Positions 28,258-36,948 of a DNA stretch of 64,000 nucleotides are shown piece after piece; the first letter of the stretch is position 1, and each line of letters opens with the position of its first letter. This DNA is from G963676655 sp963676655. GTDB taxonomy: Bacteria > Verrucomicrobiota > Lentisphaeria > Victivallales > Victivallaceae. The stretch is taken from the NCBI GenBank assembly GCA_963676655.2, contig CAXXKX010000003.1:806001-870000 (forward strand). The letters are read 5' to 3'. Position numbers and translations under genes: made by a program. The notes below the pieces were generated by a model, which was not told the origin of the DNA, did no database searches, and saw only the letters and a list, made by a program, of their open reading frames with translations.

Positions 28258-28841
28258 TTTTTGTTTCACATCAATATTTTAACACAAACACTGATGCAAT
28301 TATTAGGAAAGCCCAAATTAAGGTGTTAAAAAATCATACGACTGTCAATTTATCCATTGAAGACTTCATTCCGACGCTTTTGCGATTGGACATCCTCTCT
28401 GCTACGCCAAGGATAAGAAAAATATCGAATATCTGAACCTCGGATAAATTCTCACAGTATTTAATGATGAAATCTTTGACACATCAGAACAATACCGGTT
28501 TGGGATATAGACATTCTATTTCCCTGTTCGTTTCCTCGTCTCTGTCAATGTAGAGGAGCATTTCATAAAACTGCTTCTATGCCAAAGATATGTAGTAGTT
28601 ACGATCTGTAGACATATATATGAGTTTTGAACAACATATCGATTGAGTTATGCTGTATAATTAAACCCTGTCTGCAAAATTGGAATTTTTGAATGTTGCG
28701 ATGAACCCTCAAAATTTGACTCGAAAAATTTCTGTTCAGAAGTATAAAAAATTCGGAACTACCGATTTTGGGTTGTTTTTGGGTGAATCCGTGCACAATT
28801 CATCCTACCTGGCTTCTTTCGCCAAGTCTTTTTGTGCCTCT
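28258..28841. other. degraded intergenic DNA in the insertion-sequence cluster
   Basis: No gene supported. It contains one copy (28667-28695) of CCTGTCTGCAAAAT plus a T-rich continuation that recurs at 30286-30313 in the same orientation. Minus-strand translation around both copies gives NFADRV and DFADRL, so both may be remnants of one lost gene or element end. Confidence 0.5.
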
Positions 28842-29340
28842 TTACCATAATTTATGAGTAAACTGCACCTCCGGCAGTTCTCCCAACTGATGATATAAGC
28901 ATGTTTTCGCTATTTTAATGGTTCTGAACCCAAAAGATTTTCTAACAGTCAGATTTATTTTGCGGTTCATCACCTCGACAATTTCACTGTTACACTACTT
29001 TTTTGTCTGGAAATAATTCAGTATAGACTTCCGGTGGCAGCATTTTCGCCAGATTTTTCATCGGTTCAATCCGGCAGTGAGTAGCGGAGTGACACCATTT
29101 ATCAAGAAAACGCCCCGCTCACCCCGGAGGCCAATATGTCCAAAATTTTTGGAACTGTTCCCCAGCCAGATAAACTTTTACCGTCTGTAGGTTAATTTTA
29201 AGCAGTTCCTACAATTTGAAACTTTGCTTTTCTGTCAGGTTTTCTTTCCGGCTGAGACAACCCCAGCGGGGTTTCGACAATCCCGGAGCTTGCTTTTCCA
29301 CTTGCATCGTCGTTTGTGTTTTTTCCTCGCTAACCTGCTG
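28842..29340 (-). pseudogene. ISL3-family transposase C-terminal remnant
   Basis: Minus-strand frames encode, in order: CLSRKENLTEKQSFKL, a stop, ELLKINLQTVKVYLAGEQF, WAGRFLDKW-like AGRFLDKWCHSATHCRIEPM, and, after a frameshift near 28990, NSEIVEVMNRKINLTVRKSF and GFRTIKIAKTCLYHQLGELP. These match the end of ISL3 transposases (ENLTEKQ, FLDEWC, RIEPMKK, EGLNNKAKLTMRKAYGFRT, ALYHSLGKLPEP). The frame ends at 28842. There are at least two stops and a frameshift, and the N-terminal two thirds are missing. Confidence 0.8.
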
Positions 29341-29362
29341 CCATGTCAATGTCCTCCTGTTT

Positions 29363-29677
29363 TTATCTACGGGTAAGTATTCTCAAATGTTCGTCGAATG
29401 CGGCGTTAGACATCGGGGGAGCGTTTGTGTAAAGGCCAAACCATGGCTTGAGCATCTCCATCGTCCAGATGACCGTTTTGCCTTCTGGCATGCCCAGTGA
29501 GCACACTTCATTGGTAAAACGGTTCATGCGATAAAGAAACTCTTTTGCGTTTTCTGCGTTGAGTTTGTCCATACCGATGGATATTGTTGCCCAGATAATG
29601 CAATTCAGAGTGCCGTCGTCGGCCTCCTGCTTCTTTTTCCAGTTGGGAACTTCAGTAACTGACCAGTGCAGCGCCAT
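29363..29677 (-). CDS. small hypothetical protein, phage-like
   Basis: 104 residues, beginning MALHWSVTEVPNW, with LNCIIWATISIGMDKLNAEN and EFLYRMNRF. A GAGG ribosome site lies 5 bases before the ATG. Short proteins starting with MALHWN or similar and an IWATM-like segment occur in tailed phages, as I recall, but no function is known to me. Just downstream on the same strand is AGGAGG followed by an ATG that opens a frame of only four codons before the ISL3 remnant, so a second gene of the same unit was probably lost. Surrounded by insertion-sequence debris. Confidence 0.55.
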   Translation of the reverse strand: MALHWSVTEVPNWKKKQEADDGTLNCIIWATISIGMDKLNAENAKEFLYRMNRFTNEVCSLGMPEGKTVIWTMEMLKPWFGLYTNAPPMSNAAFDEHLRILTRR

Positions 29678-29850
29678 TTTTTACCTCACGAAACGTTTGC
29701 CGGTCCCATGAAGCCGCAACTGTTCTAGGTCGATAGAGTTGAATATTGAATAGGGATATCCGGTAACGCAACCACTTACCAAGGCTGGGCATAGCATATT
29801 TGCGAATCTGGTTATGTATCTCCTCATCCTAAATTCCTTTTTTCAATTTT

Positions 29851-30165
29851 TCATTCAATCACCCCGAATAAAAAAGGGGCGCACTCCGCTGTAGCTTTAG
29901 CAGGTACGCCAATACCTCCAGGTACATACAGACAGAATACGCCCAAAATATGAGCGTAATGTCCGATTTCTTGTACCTGATAGTAAATTTGGCGTTTTGC
30001 TAAAGCACAGACATCGTCATTACGATAATAATTGCAATTGTAGTTGCGCCGAATAAAATCCAGCGACTCAAATAATCTTGAAGTTTTCCTCCTCCATATT
30101 TGATTAACAATGTCCTCCGAAATGAAGACTAAAATTATAATAACACCCAACAAATAAAATAGCAA
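29851..30165 (-). CDS. hypothetical small membrane protein (doubtful)
   Basis: 104 residues. The first 15 residues (LFYLLGVIIILVFIS) form one predicted membrane segment; the rest has tyrosine- and cysteine-rich stretches without a known motif. No good ribosome site. It lies in decayed mobile-element DNA, so it may be chance. Confidence 0.2.
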   Translation of the reverse strand: MLFYLLGVIIILVFISEDIVNQIWRRKTSRLFESLDFIRRNYNCNYYRNDDVCALAKRQIYYQVQEIGHYAHILGVFCLYVPGGIGVPAKATAECAPFLFGVIE

Positions 30166-30556
30166 GTTAGTTTTTCAAAAGAAAAGCTTTTGGGGCCGAG
30201 AAAATGAAAGTATCCCTATAGACACTGAAATGAAATCTTGAACAAAAAGAGGAAAGATATTATTCATATACAACTTATATTTGAGCCTGTCTGCAAAATC
30301 GGATTTTTGGATTATCGGAATGTTTCCAAGAAGCTCAAATGCCTTCCATAACTCATAACCATCAACATAGTTTTTGACTGCACTGATCAGATATGAATCG
30401 ACTCCCGGTTTAGCCGCATGGTAAACGACATTTGATGAAGTTCACCGATAAATCATCTATTTGGGAAATCCTCCCAGAAAAGATATCCGATGCCAATCAC
30501 TAACTGATTATGCATTAATTATACTTTCCTCTGAGTTTTTTCAGATGACAAATTAT
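30166..30556. other. intergenic stretch with remnant reading frame
   Basis: Minus-strand DNA between about 30430 and 30190 is open in one frame (GVDSYLISAVKNYVDGYELW, KAFELLGNIPIIQK, then a hydrophobic part) but has no start codon or ribosome site. It carries the second copy (30286-30313) of the CCTGTCTGCAAAAT repeat. Probably the remnant of a gene; not identified. Confidence 0.4.
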
Positions 30557-33277
30557 TCATCTCACTTTTATTTTCAACGTGACGATCTGCCATGGGGAAG
30601 CTTTAACATCCAGTTCAGTTACGTTTTCCGCCAAAACACATTCTTCTTTCTCATTCAAGCCACACCGGGATATTTCACGAACAGGAGTCGACAGTCCTAC
30701 TGTGCCTTGAGTTTCCTTTCCCGTCAAATTAACCAGCCGCAAAATCATGTCTCCATTTCCATCATCCGCATGACACGGCTTAAATGCAGCAAAAGACAGC
30801 TCTCCGGAGAGTTCAAGGATACTTTGGTTATGTTTGCCGGTTATACGTTCAGTTTTAATCAAATAACTCGGAATATTCATGCGCAATTGCAGCCATTGGC
30901 GATACAAACCGGCATAACCGGTTCTTCCATCAAACAGGGAATAGGCATATTCATATTTCAGTTGCCCCGGCAATTGTCCGTCGTTTTCGCCATTGGTGGC
31001 AACTGTGCGCTGGAATGCCCTCAGTAAAGTCACGAACAAATCTCCCGAATCATATTTGCTGCCGGAAATCTCATGTAATCCATATTGGGATAGAAAAGCA
31101 ATTCCTCCCTGAGCATCACGTTTGCCGGTAATTCCATTGAAGTTTTTTTCCATGGGCTCAGCTTCCGCATAGTTTTCGGAAGAGCAACCACTTTCCCGTC
31201 CCGGACTGCGTTCCAGACAAACGAAGCTTTGCCCTGTGAAATATTTACCCGTAATCCCGGTCGGCACCACCAGACGCAACCGATAGTCTTTGATCCTGTT
31301 ATCGAGTATGGTCTTGACTTTTACCAGGCTACTACCGGTTTCGAGACTAACTGAAGTAATGATTTTCAGTTCGTCGATATTTTCAGATGGAACTATTCCA
31401 GCATATGCACCATCAACCGTCCCGTTAAAATCAAGTTCCCGCGGTAGGTGACAACAACGTGTAATCTCGAATGAGGTACGCAACGGGCTGTCTTCAATGA
31501 CGGCCACGGAACATGAATCCGTTACTCCAATCACCGCCTTATTGCCGACCGGGGCCACATGACCCCAACCGTCACCGATCTCACGATCAATAATAAAATC
31601 ATTCAAGCCTTGATAAACGCGTCTGGATATTTTGTCGGTCAGATCAAAAGTACCGTCGAGATTGATCCGCAGTTTGACCAGACTGTTTTCCGCCTGACGA
31701 AGACCGGTCAGCAGGGACGAGAAACAACGCACCGGAGTCTCAGACGGGCGAATAGACAAGCTGATCCAACTTGATGGGCGTAGTCGCGGTTTTACGGTGA
31801 TGGTATAGATATCGTATTTACGCGCGTCATGGCGGTAAAAACGCCGGACCTGATTGCGTTTGATATCCATTATCCCGTAAACCAGTTCATCTCCGTTTTC
31901 GTCGTAAAGCCGAAATGCGTTGATCTTTTCAGTCCCGAACGGTTCCTGCCAAGTTGCCGGATAACCGATAGGGAAGGCTATTTCCACGCTTAATACGTTA
32001 TGACAAGGATACGGCAGAGGATTGAACATCCGGAGCGTATAGGTTCCATCATCTGAACGTTCCAAACCGGACAAATCATCGGAGACGTAGCGTTTGGCTT
32101 CGGTAAAAATCGCTTTGCCGGTGATCTCACGACGGTCCTGAAGTACCAGATCTTCGACAAGCATATCGCCGATCTGTGCAACTTCGTCAAAACGGGTGAG
32201 CATCACCCGGTGCACGGCGTCAATGGAACAACCGCAGATCGAGTCATGGGCCTGATTCTTCAGCAGCGTTTTCCAGGCGAACTTCAGCAAATGATAGTTA
32301 TTCCCACTCCCGGACATTGATTGATAAGCCGCCGTTGGTTCCCAGTTGAGTTCCAGCGCATTTTGCAGTCGATCATTGGCCGCTTTCAAATCGTAGCGGG
32401 ACGACAAAGTATAAGGGATCTGCCAATTATTGGATTTACTCAAATCGTCGCAAGTATGAATTTGTTCGCCACAAATGATGGGCAAAGATTCGGTTTCGTT
32501 AAATTCCGGCAGGTTACGGTAATCGGTATGGACAACCTCCGCTTCAGGATAAGCCTCTTTGATCCAGCGCAAAAAATCCGGGGCTTGACTATGAACATGG
32601 GCATGATCAAGCCCATCGGAAAGAATAAAGGTTTCACCAAAATATTCCCGCGTGCTTTCCACGTACCTTTTGAAATTCGTCTTGAAATTCTCCGAGTCAT
32701 GCGGAAGATCCCACCAACTGGAACAATGCAGGGAGAATGCGGCATAGCCGTCTCTTGGACTAAGTTTAATCAGATTGCAGACCGAACCGTCCAAGGCCTG
32801 CCATCGCAGAAATGGCGGAAGTTTCCGGTCGAAACCGCGCCATGCGACCGCGGTTGAAATATCAAAACCTCTGAGCAACTGCGGCATCTGGGCGATATGA
32901 CCAAACATGTCGCAGAGGTAGCCAACCGGCCAGGCGTTTGCGCCGAACTCCTCCGCCAGTTCGTGTCCCACCAACAAATTGCGGATCAGTGCTTCGCCTG
33001 AAACCAGAAATTCATCGGGCATGACATACCACGGACCGACATTCAAACGACCAGCAGCAATTTGCCGTTTCAATTTATCGCGCCAGTCTGGTCTAATCTC
33101 TACAATGTCATCCAGAACAATGGTTTGACCGTCAAAAGTGAATTTTTCGAATTCTGGATTATTCTCAAGTACATGCAACAATCCTTCCGTGGTGTCCAAC
33201 AGATATTTGCGATAGTGCTGGAACGGCTGATACCATTCACGGTCCCAGTGTGTCGAATTAAAATAATAGAATTTCAT
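30557..33277 (-). CDS. GH38 alpha-mannosidase
   Basis: 906 residues, no signal peptide, so cytoplasmic. The first motif is NSTHWDREW with His10 and Asp12 as zinc ligands; the nucleophile motif is GYLCDMFGHIAQMPQ with Asp123; another zinc-site segment is NQAHDSICGCSIDAVH. The remaining length is the middle helical and C-terminal beta-sandwich part of GH38. It removes alpha-linked mannose from oligosaccharides using a retaining mechanism. The start has an AAAGGAG ribosome site. It lies 89 bp after the beta-galactosidase gene on the same strand and is the last gene of the module divergent from the AraC regulator. Confidence 0.95.
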   Translation of the reverse strand: MKFYYFNSTHWDREWYQPFQHYRKYLLDTTEGLLHVLENNPEFEKFTFDGQTIVLDDIVEIRPDWRDKLKRQIAAGRLNVGPWYVMPDEFLVSGEALIRNLLVGHELAEEFGANAWPVGYLCDMFGHIAQMPQLLRGFDISTAVAWRGFDRKLPPFLRWQALDGSVCNLIKLSPRDGYAAFSLHCSSWWDLPHDSENFKTNFKRYVESTREYFGETFILSDGLDHAHVHSQAPDFLRWIKEAYPEAEVVHTDYRNLPEFNETESLPIICGEQIHTCDDLSKSNNWQIPYTLSSRYDLKAANDRLQNALELNWEPTAAYQSMSGSGNNYHLLKFAWKTLLKNQAHDSICGCSIDAVHRVMLTRFDEVAQIGDMLVEDLVLQDRREITGKAIFTEAKRYVSDDLSGLERSDDGTYTLRMFNPLPYPCHNVLSVEIAFPIGYPATWQEPFGTEKINAFRLYDENGDELVYGIMDIKRNQVRRFYRHDARKYDIYTITVKPRLRPSSWISLSIRPSETPVRCFSSLLTGLRQAENSLVKLRINLDGTFDLTDKISRRVYQGLNDFIIDREIGDGWGHVAPVGNKAVIGVTDSCSVAVIEDSPLRTSFEITRCCHLPRELDFNGTVDGAYAGIVPSENIDELKIITSVSLETGSSLVKVKTILDNRIKDYRLRLVVPTGITGKYFTGQSFVCLERSPGRESGCSSENYAEAEPMEKNFNGITGKRDAQGGIAFLSQYGLHEISGSKYDSGDLFVTLLRAFQRTVATNGENDGQLPGQLKYEYAYSLFDGRTGYAGLYRQWLQLRMNIPSYLIKTERITGKHNQSILELSGELSFAAFKPCHADDGNGDMILRLVNLTGKETQGTVGLSTPVREISRCGLNEKEECVLAENVTELDVKASPWQIVTLKIKVR

Positions 33278-33366
33278 TCACGTACTCCTTTAACAAGAGA
33301 AGTTTTTTACTTAAAAAACATGCTTATTTTCAGCTGTTATAAAAGTATCAAACATGTTATCCAGTG

Positions 33367-36300
33367 TCAATCACAAGCAAAAAGATCCAGTTTTTTATCT
33401 AATTGACGAAATGAAGCGCCAGTGCAGTTAAATACTTCTGCTGAAATAGCTTCCGGCCGTTCCGCCACGCGTTCCAGTTTGCGCCTGCTAAGTTCCATCG
33501 GCTCGTTCTCTCCCGAGGAAAACGGCTTCAGGTGCACGGTAAAGACAAATTCATGCGGACGTAATTCATACGGCTCTTCCGGTGGCGGTCCACAACTGTT
33601 ACTACCCAGTCCGCGCATCGCGTAATCAATATTCAAAGTCACTTCATGCGCATTTTCCAGGTCGCCGCGATGAGCCGCCTGTGTCAGATTCTCCAGGGAG
33701 TAATTATGGGCGCTGAAAATCAGCGAAGGCTCGCCGACCGCAAGCAGGCCGGGGCCGTCAGCCCGGTTAAGCGCGACCCAGCGAACATCCACCCGGGTAC
33801 CGTTTTCCTGCGGTCTGACGTAGTCGGTAAACAGTTCAGGAACAGTTTTCCCGTATACTCCAATACGCCCGGCTGCTTTGCTGTCCGGATAACATTCATT
33901 TGGGCCACGACCATACCACGCCGCCTGCTGAAATTCCTCCGGCAGCAACATTTGCAAGCCGATCCTCGGCAGCATCTCCGGCATTTGGGATCCGTACGGT
34001 ATACCGTGAAGATCAATGCACACTTCTCCGGTTCCGTAAATGGAATAAATGTATTCACAGTCAAAACCGTAGTCAAAACTTTCCGGGGAGCAGCGACCCT
34101 TTATTCGAATGACCAGGACATTATCCGCTGGTTCCTCACAACTGAATTCTCGCGGGATGAACCCCATGGTCCATAAAATTCTTTTTTGCCAAATTTCACC
34201 CTGTCCGAGTTTGCGCCTGGTGCTTCTTTCATTGTCAATCGGGGCGCGCCACAAGTTCAAGACCGGACCATGTTTCAATAACGTCTGCCCACGATATTCC
34301 CATGAACTCATTTTGCCGCGCTCTATGTCGAAAACGATTGAACTATCTGCGCATTCGACGATGACTTCATTATCATTTTTTTGCCATGAAAGCTTTGGCA
34401 ACTCTGACACTGGAATAATATCCAATGGAGCTGAAGCTACTGGAAGTTTGAACTGCTCCCAGGCAAGTATTAACGGTTCGTCGCGCCACGGAAACGGCGT
34501 TTTCTGAATAAAATCCAGTTCAATGCGATATGTGTACCCGGGAAGCGCTGAGGGGACATTATATTCCAGTTTTATCTCCTTGGCGCTTTTCGCCGGAACG
34601 TCAGTCAGTTCAACTGAGCCGGTTTGCAACGTTTCACCATCGGCTGTAACGGTCCAGTTCAGCAGAAAGTCATCCAGTGAAATATGGTCGTGACGGTTTA
34701 CAACTCTGATCGTTCCAACTTGCAGATCAATTGGCTCTGCAATGATCGGCTGCATGATTTTCTTGAATTCAAACAACGCCGGCTGTGGGGTGCGGTCGGG
34801 AAAGACGATCCCGTCAATACAGAAACACTCATCAGAAAGCGGTTCACCGAAATCACCTCCGTAAGCGTAGAAATCATTGCCGTCACGCTTAACTTTTATG
34901 GCATGATCGATCCACTGCCAGACAAACCCCCCATACATCTGTTTACTGTTCCAAAAGACCTCCCAATATTCTTGCATCCCGCCAGGACCGTTACCCATTG
35001 CATGCCCGTATTCAGTTGCAACCACAGGACGCCCCATGGCATTCGATTCCAATATCTCGATAACCCGTTCCAGTTTGCAGTAGCCGCTAAGACTGAAATC
35101 GGTTAACTGATCTTTTACATCTTCCGGATGGTCCTGCGGATAGTGGACCGGTCGGGTTGAATCCTGTTGCTTTATCCATTCGAAGCAGTATTCGATATTA
35201 GGCAGATTCGGGACCAGGCCACACTCGTTACCCAGCGACCAAATAATTATACAGGCATGGTTGCGGTCGCGATAGTACATCCGCGAGACCCGATCAAGAT
35301 AGGCATCCCGCCACGCCGGATTACGAGATAAATCTCCCTGGTCACCGCTTTGCTGAGCCCCATGGGTTTCCAGGTCGGCTTCATCCATCACGAAAAAACC
35401 GTATTGACTGCATAACTCCACAAAACGCGGGTCCGGCGTATAGTGACTGAAACGAATCGCGTTGAAATTGTTTTCCTTCATCATCCGCAAATCTCTGTGC
35501 ATCAGCTCCAGCGTTTGGGTACGGCCCAGCTCAGGATCCCATTCGTGCCGGTTGACGCCGCGCAACATGATCGGCTTGCCGTTGACTAGCAAACTCTGGT
35601 TGTCCCACTCTACCTTGCGCAATCCCCATGACTGGCGCACTGATTCTACAACCTCACCCGAAGCGTCAAGCAGGTTGACCATCAGCGTGTAAAGACAGGG
35701 AGATTCGGCCGACCAGAGTGTCGGCTCAGGAACAGCGAATGAAAAAGTCACATCCTGTTTTTTTTCCATATCCAGGGTTATTTCTCGGCTGACTTCAACC
35801 ACTTCATTCCGTTCAGCGTCAAGCAGACGCAACTGCACATCAAAAACTCCATTGACGGCCTGATTGTTGTATAATGAAACCAGCACATCCATTGCGGCCT
35901 GTGTAAAGTCATCGGAAAACGATGATTCGAGCCGGTAATCCCATATGGAAATATTCGGTTGTGACATCAGATAGACATCCCGGAAAATGCCACTGACGAA
36001 CCACATGTCCTGCCCCTCTATATAGCTGCCGTCGGACCAGCGGTAGACGCGAATACTGAGATTGTTATCTCCGACTTTAAGCAGGTCACTGACATCGAAT
36101 TCCGAGACACTCCGACTGCCCTTGGAAAAACCGGCAAACGTTCCATTGATCCATACTTCAAAGGCGGAGTCAACGCCGTCAAAGTGAAGAATATTCCGGC
36201 GGCCATGCCAGTTTTCCGGTACGGAAAAGCTGCGTCTGTAAAGTCCGGTCGGATTATCCGGCGGAACATACGGCGGATCATACGGAATCGCGTAATAGAT

Positions 36301-36600
36301 ATTGGTATAGCGCGGCACACCGTAACCAAGACATTGCCAGCAGGAAGGCACCGGAATCTCGTCCCAGTCATCGCAACGATACTCATCGCAATAAAAATCA
36401 GCCGGAGTGGCACGTGGACTCTCTCCCCAGTAAAATTTCCAGGTTCCGTTCAGAAGCTGGAAGAACTCTGATTCATCACGCTTATCACTTAATGCTTCGA
36501 CTTCATCTTTATATGGAATAAACCAGCCGCGCTCCGGTAGCCGGTTTATATGCAGACATGTTTGATTTTCCCAGTTATTGTTTGTTATATAATTTTTCAT
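33367..36600 (-). CDS. lacZ: GH2 beta-galactosidase (LacZ type)
   Basis: 1077 residues, close to E. coli LacZ length, without a signal peptide. The sugar-binding domain has SCWQCLGYGVPRYTN and NPTGLYRRSF. The barrel has NAIRFSHYTPDPRFVELC and GFFVMDEADLETHG, the acid/base in IIWSLGNECG (Glu459) and the nucleophile in VVATEYGHAMGN (Glu530). The C-terminal small-chain domain contains LQMLLPEEF and WYGRGPNECYPDSK. It hydrolyses terminal beta-galactosides in the cytoplasm. GH38 follows closely, suggesting use of oligosaccharides containing both galactose and mannose. Confidence 0.95.
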   Translation of the reverse strand: MKNYITNNNWENQTCLHINRLPERGWFIPYKDEVEALSDKRDESEFFQLLNGTWKFYWGESPRATPADFYCDEYRCDDWDEIPVPSCWQCLGYGVPRYTNIYYAIPYDPPYVPPDNPTGLYRRSFSVPENWHGRRNILHFDGVDSAFEVWINGTFAGFSKGSRSVSEFDVSDLLKVGDNNLSIRVYRWSDGSYIEGQDMWFVSGIFRDVYLMSQPNISIWDYRLESSFSDDFTQAAMDVLVSLYNNQAVNGVFDVQLRLLDAERNEVVEVSREITLDMEKKQDVTFSFAVPEPTLWSAESPCLYTLMVNLLDASGEVVESVRQSWGLRKVEWDNQSLLVNGKPIMLRGVNRHEWDPELGRTQTLELMHRDLRMMKENNFNAIRFSHYTPDPRFVELCSQYGFFVMDEADLETHGAQQSGDQGDLSRNPAWRDAYLDRVSRMYYRDRNHACIIIWSLGNECGLVPNLPNIEYCFEWIKQQDSTRPVHYPQDHPEDVKDQLTDFSLSGYCKLERVIEILESNAMGRPVVATEYGHAMGNGPGGMQEYWEVFWNSKQMYGGFVWQWIDHAIKVKRDGNDFYAYGGDFGEPLSDECFCIDGIVFPDRTPQPALFEFKKIMQPIIAEPIDLQVGTIRVVNRHDHISLDDFLLNWTVTADGETLQTGSVELTDVPAKSAKEIKLEYNVPSALPGYTYRIELDFIQKTPFPWRDEPLILAWEQFKLPVASAPLDIIPVSELPKLSWQKNDNEVIVECADSSIVFDIERGKMSSWEYRGQTLLKHGPVLNLWRAPIDNERSTRRKLGQGEIWQKRILWTMGFIPREFSCEEPADNVLVIRIKGRCSPESFDYGFDCEYIYSIYGTGEVCIDLHGIPYGSQMPEMLPRIGLQMLLPEEFQQAAWYGRGPNECYPDSKAAGRIGVYGKTVPELFTDYVRPQENGTRVDVRWVALNRADGPGLLAVGEPSLIFSAHNYSLENLTQAAHRGDLENAHEVTLNIDYAMRGLGSNSCGPPPEEPYELRPHEFVFTVHLKPFSSGENEPMELSRRKLERVAERPEAISAEVFNCTGASFRQLDKKLDLFACD

Positions 36601-36948
36601 TTTTTTATTTTTCCGGCATCAATTGACACTACTCCAAGTAGTTTATTGTCAGAACTGCACAAAAAGGTTGATAAACGAATCTCAAGGTTTTGAAAAAACT
36701 TTACATTGGGGCTTTTTTTTTCCGGTTGCTTTACGACTTTCAGGTTCATTACATAACTAAAGTTATGCGTCTTTCCGTTAATGTCGCATATCATTTCTGG
36801 ATCATTGACTTATCTTGTCAAATTCATTTTTATACAGTTCTTCTGCTTACAATAAAATATTTTGTTGTCGGAAGGTATTACATTTGTTTATATCTACTCT
36901 CCAAAACAAGCGATAAGCGTCAAAAATTATACGGATAAAACCGGACAA
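36601..36948. other. intergenic stretch upstream of the beta-galactosidase gene
   Basis: About 350 bp, AT-rich. It holds a small hairpin ACTACT-CCA-AGTAGT near 36629-36643. A 65-codon minus-strand frame ends in an ATGA overlap with the beta-galactosidase start but has no supported function. A promoter for the two cytoplasmic enzymes is likely here but no convincing box pair was found. Confidence 0.4.

Noticed and set aside
36597..36794. 65-codon minus-strand frame ending in ATGA overlap with the beta-galactosidase start
   Set aside because: Attractive as a leader peptide but no ribosome site or homology seen; AT-rich intergenic DNA gives such frames often.
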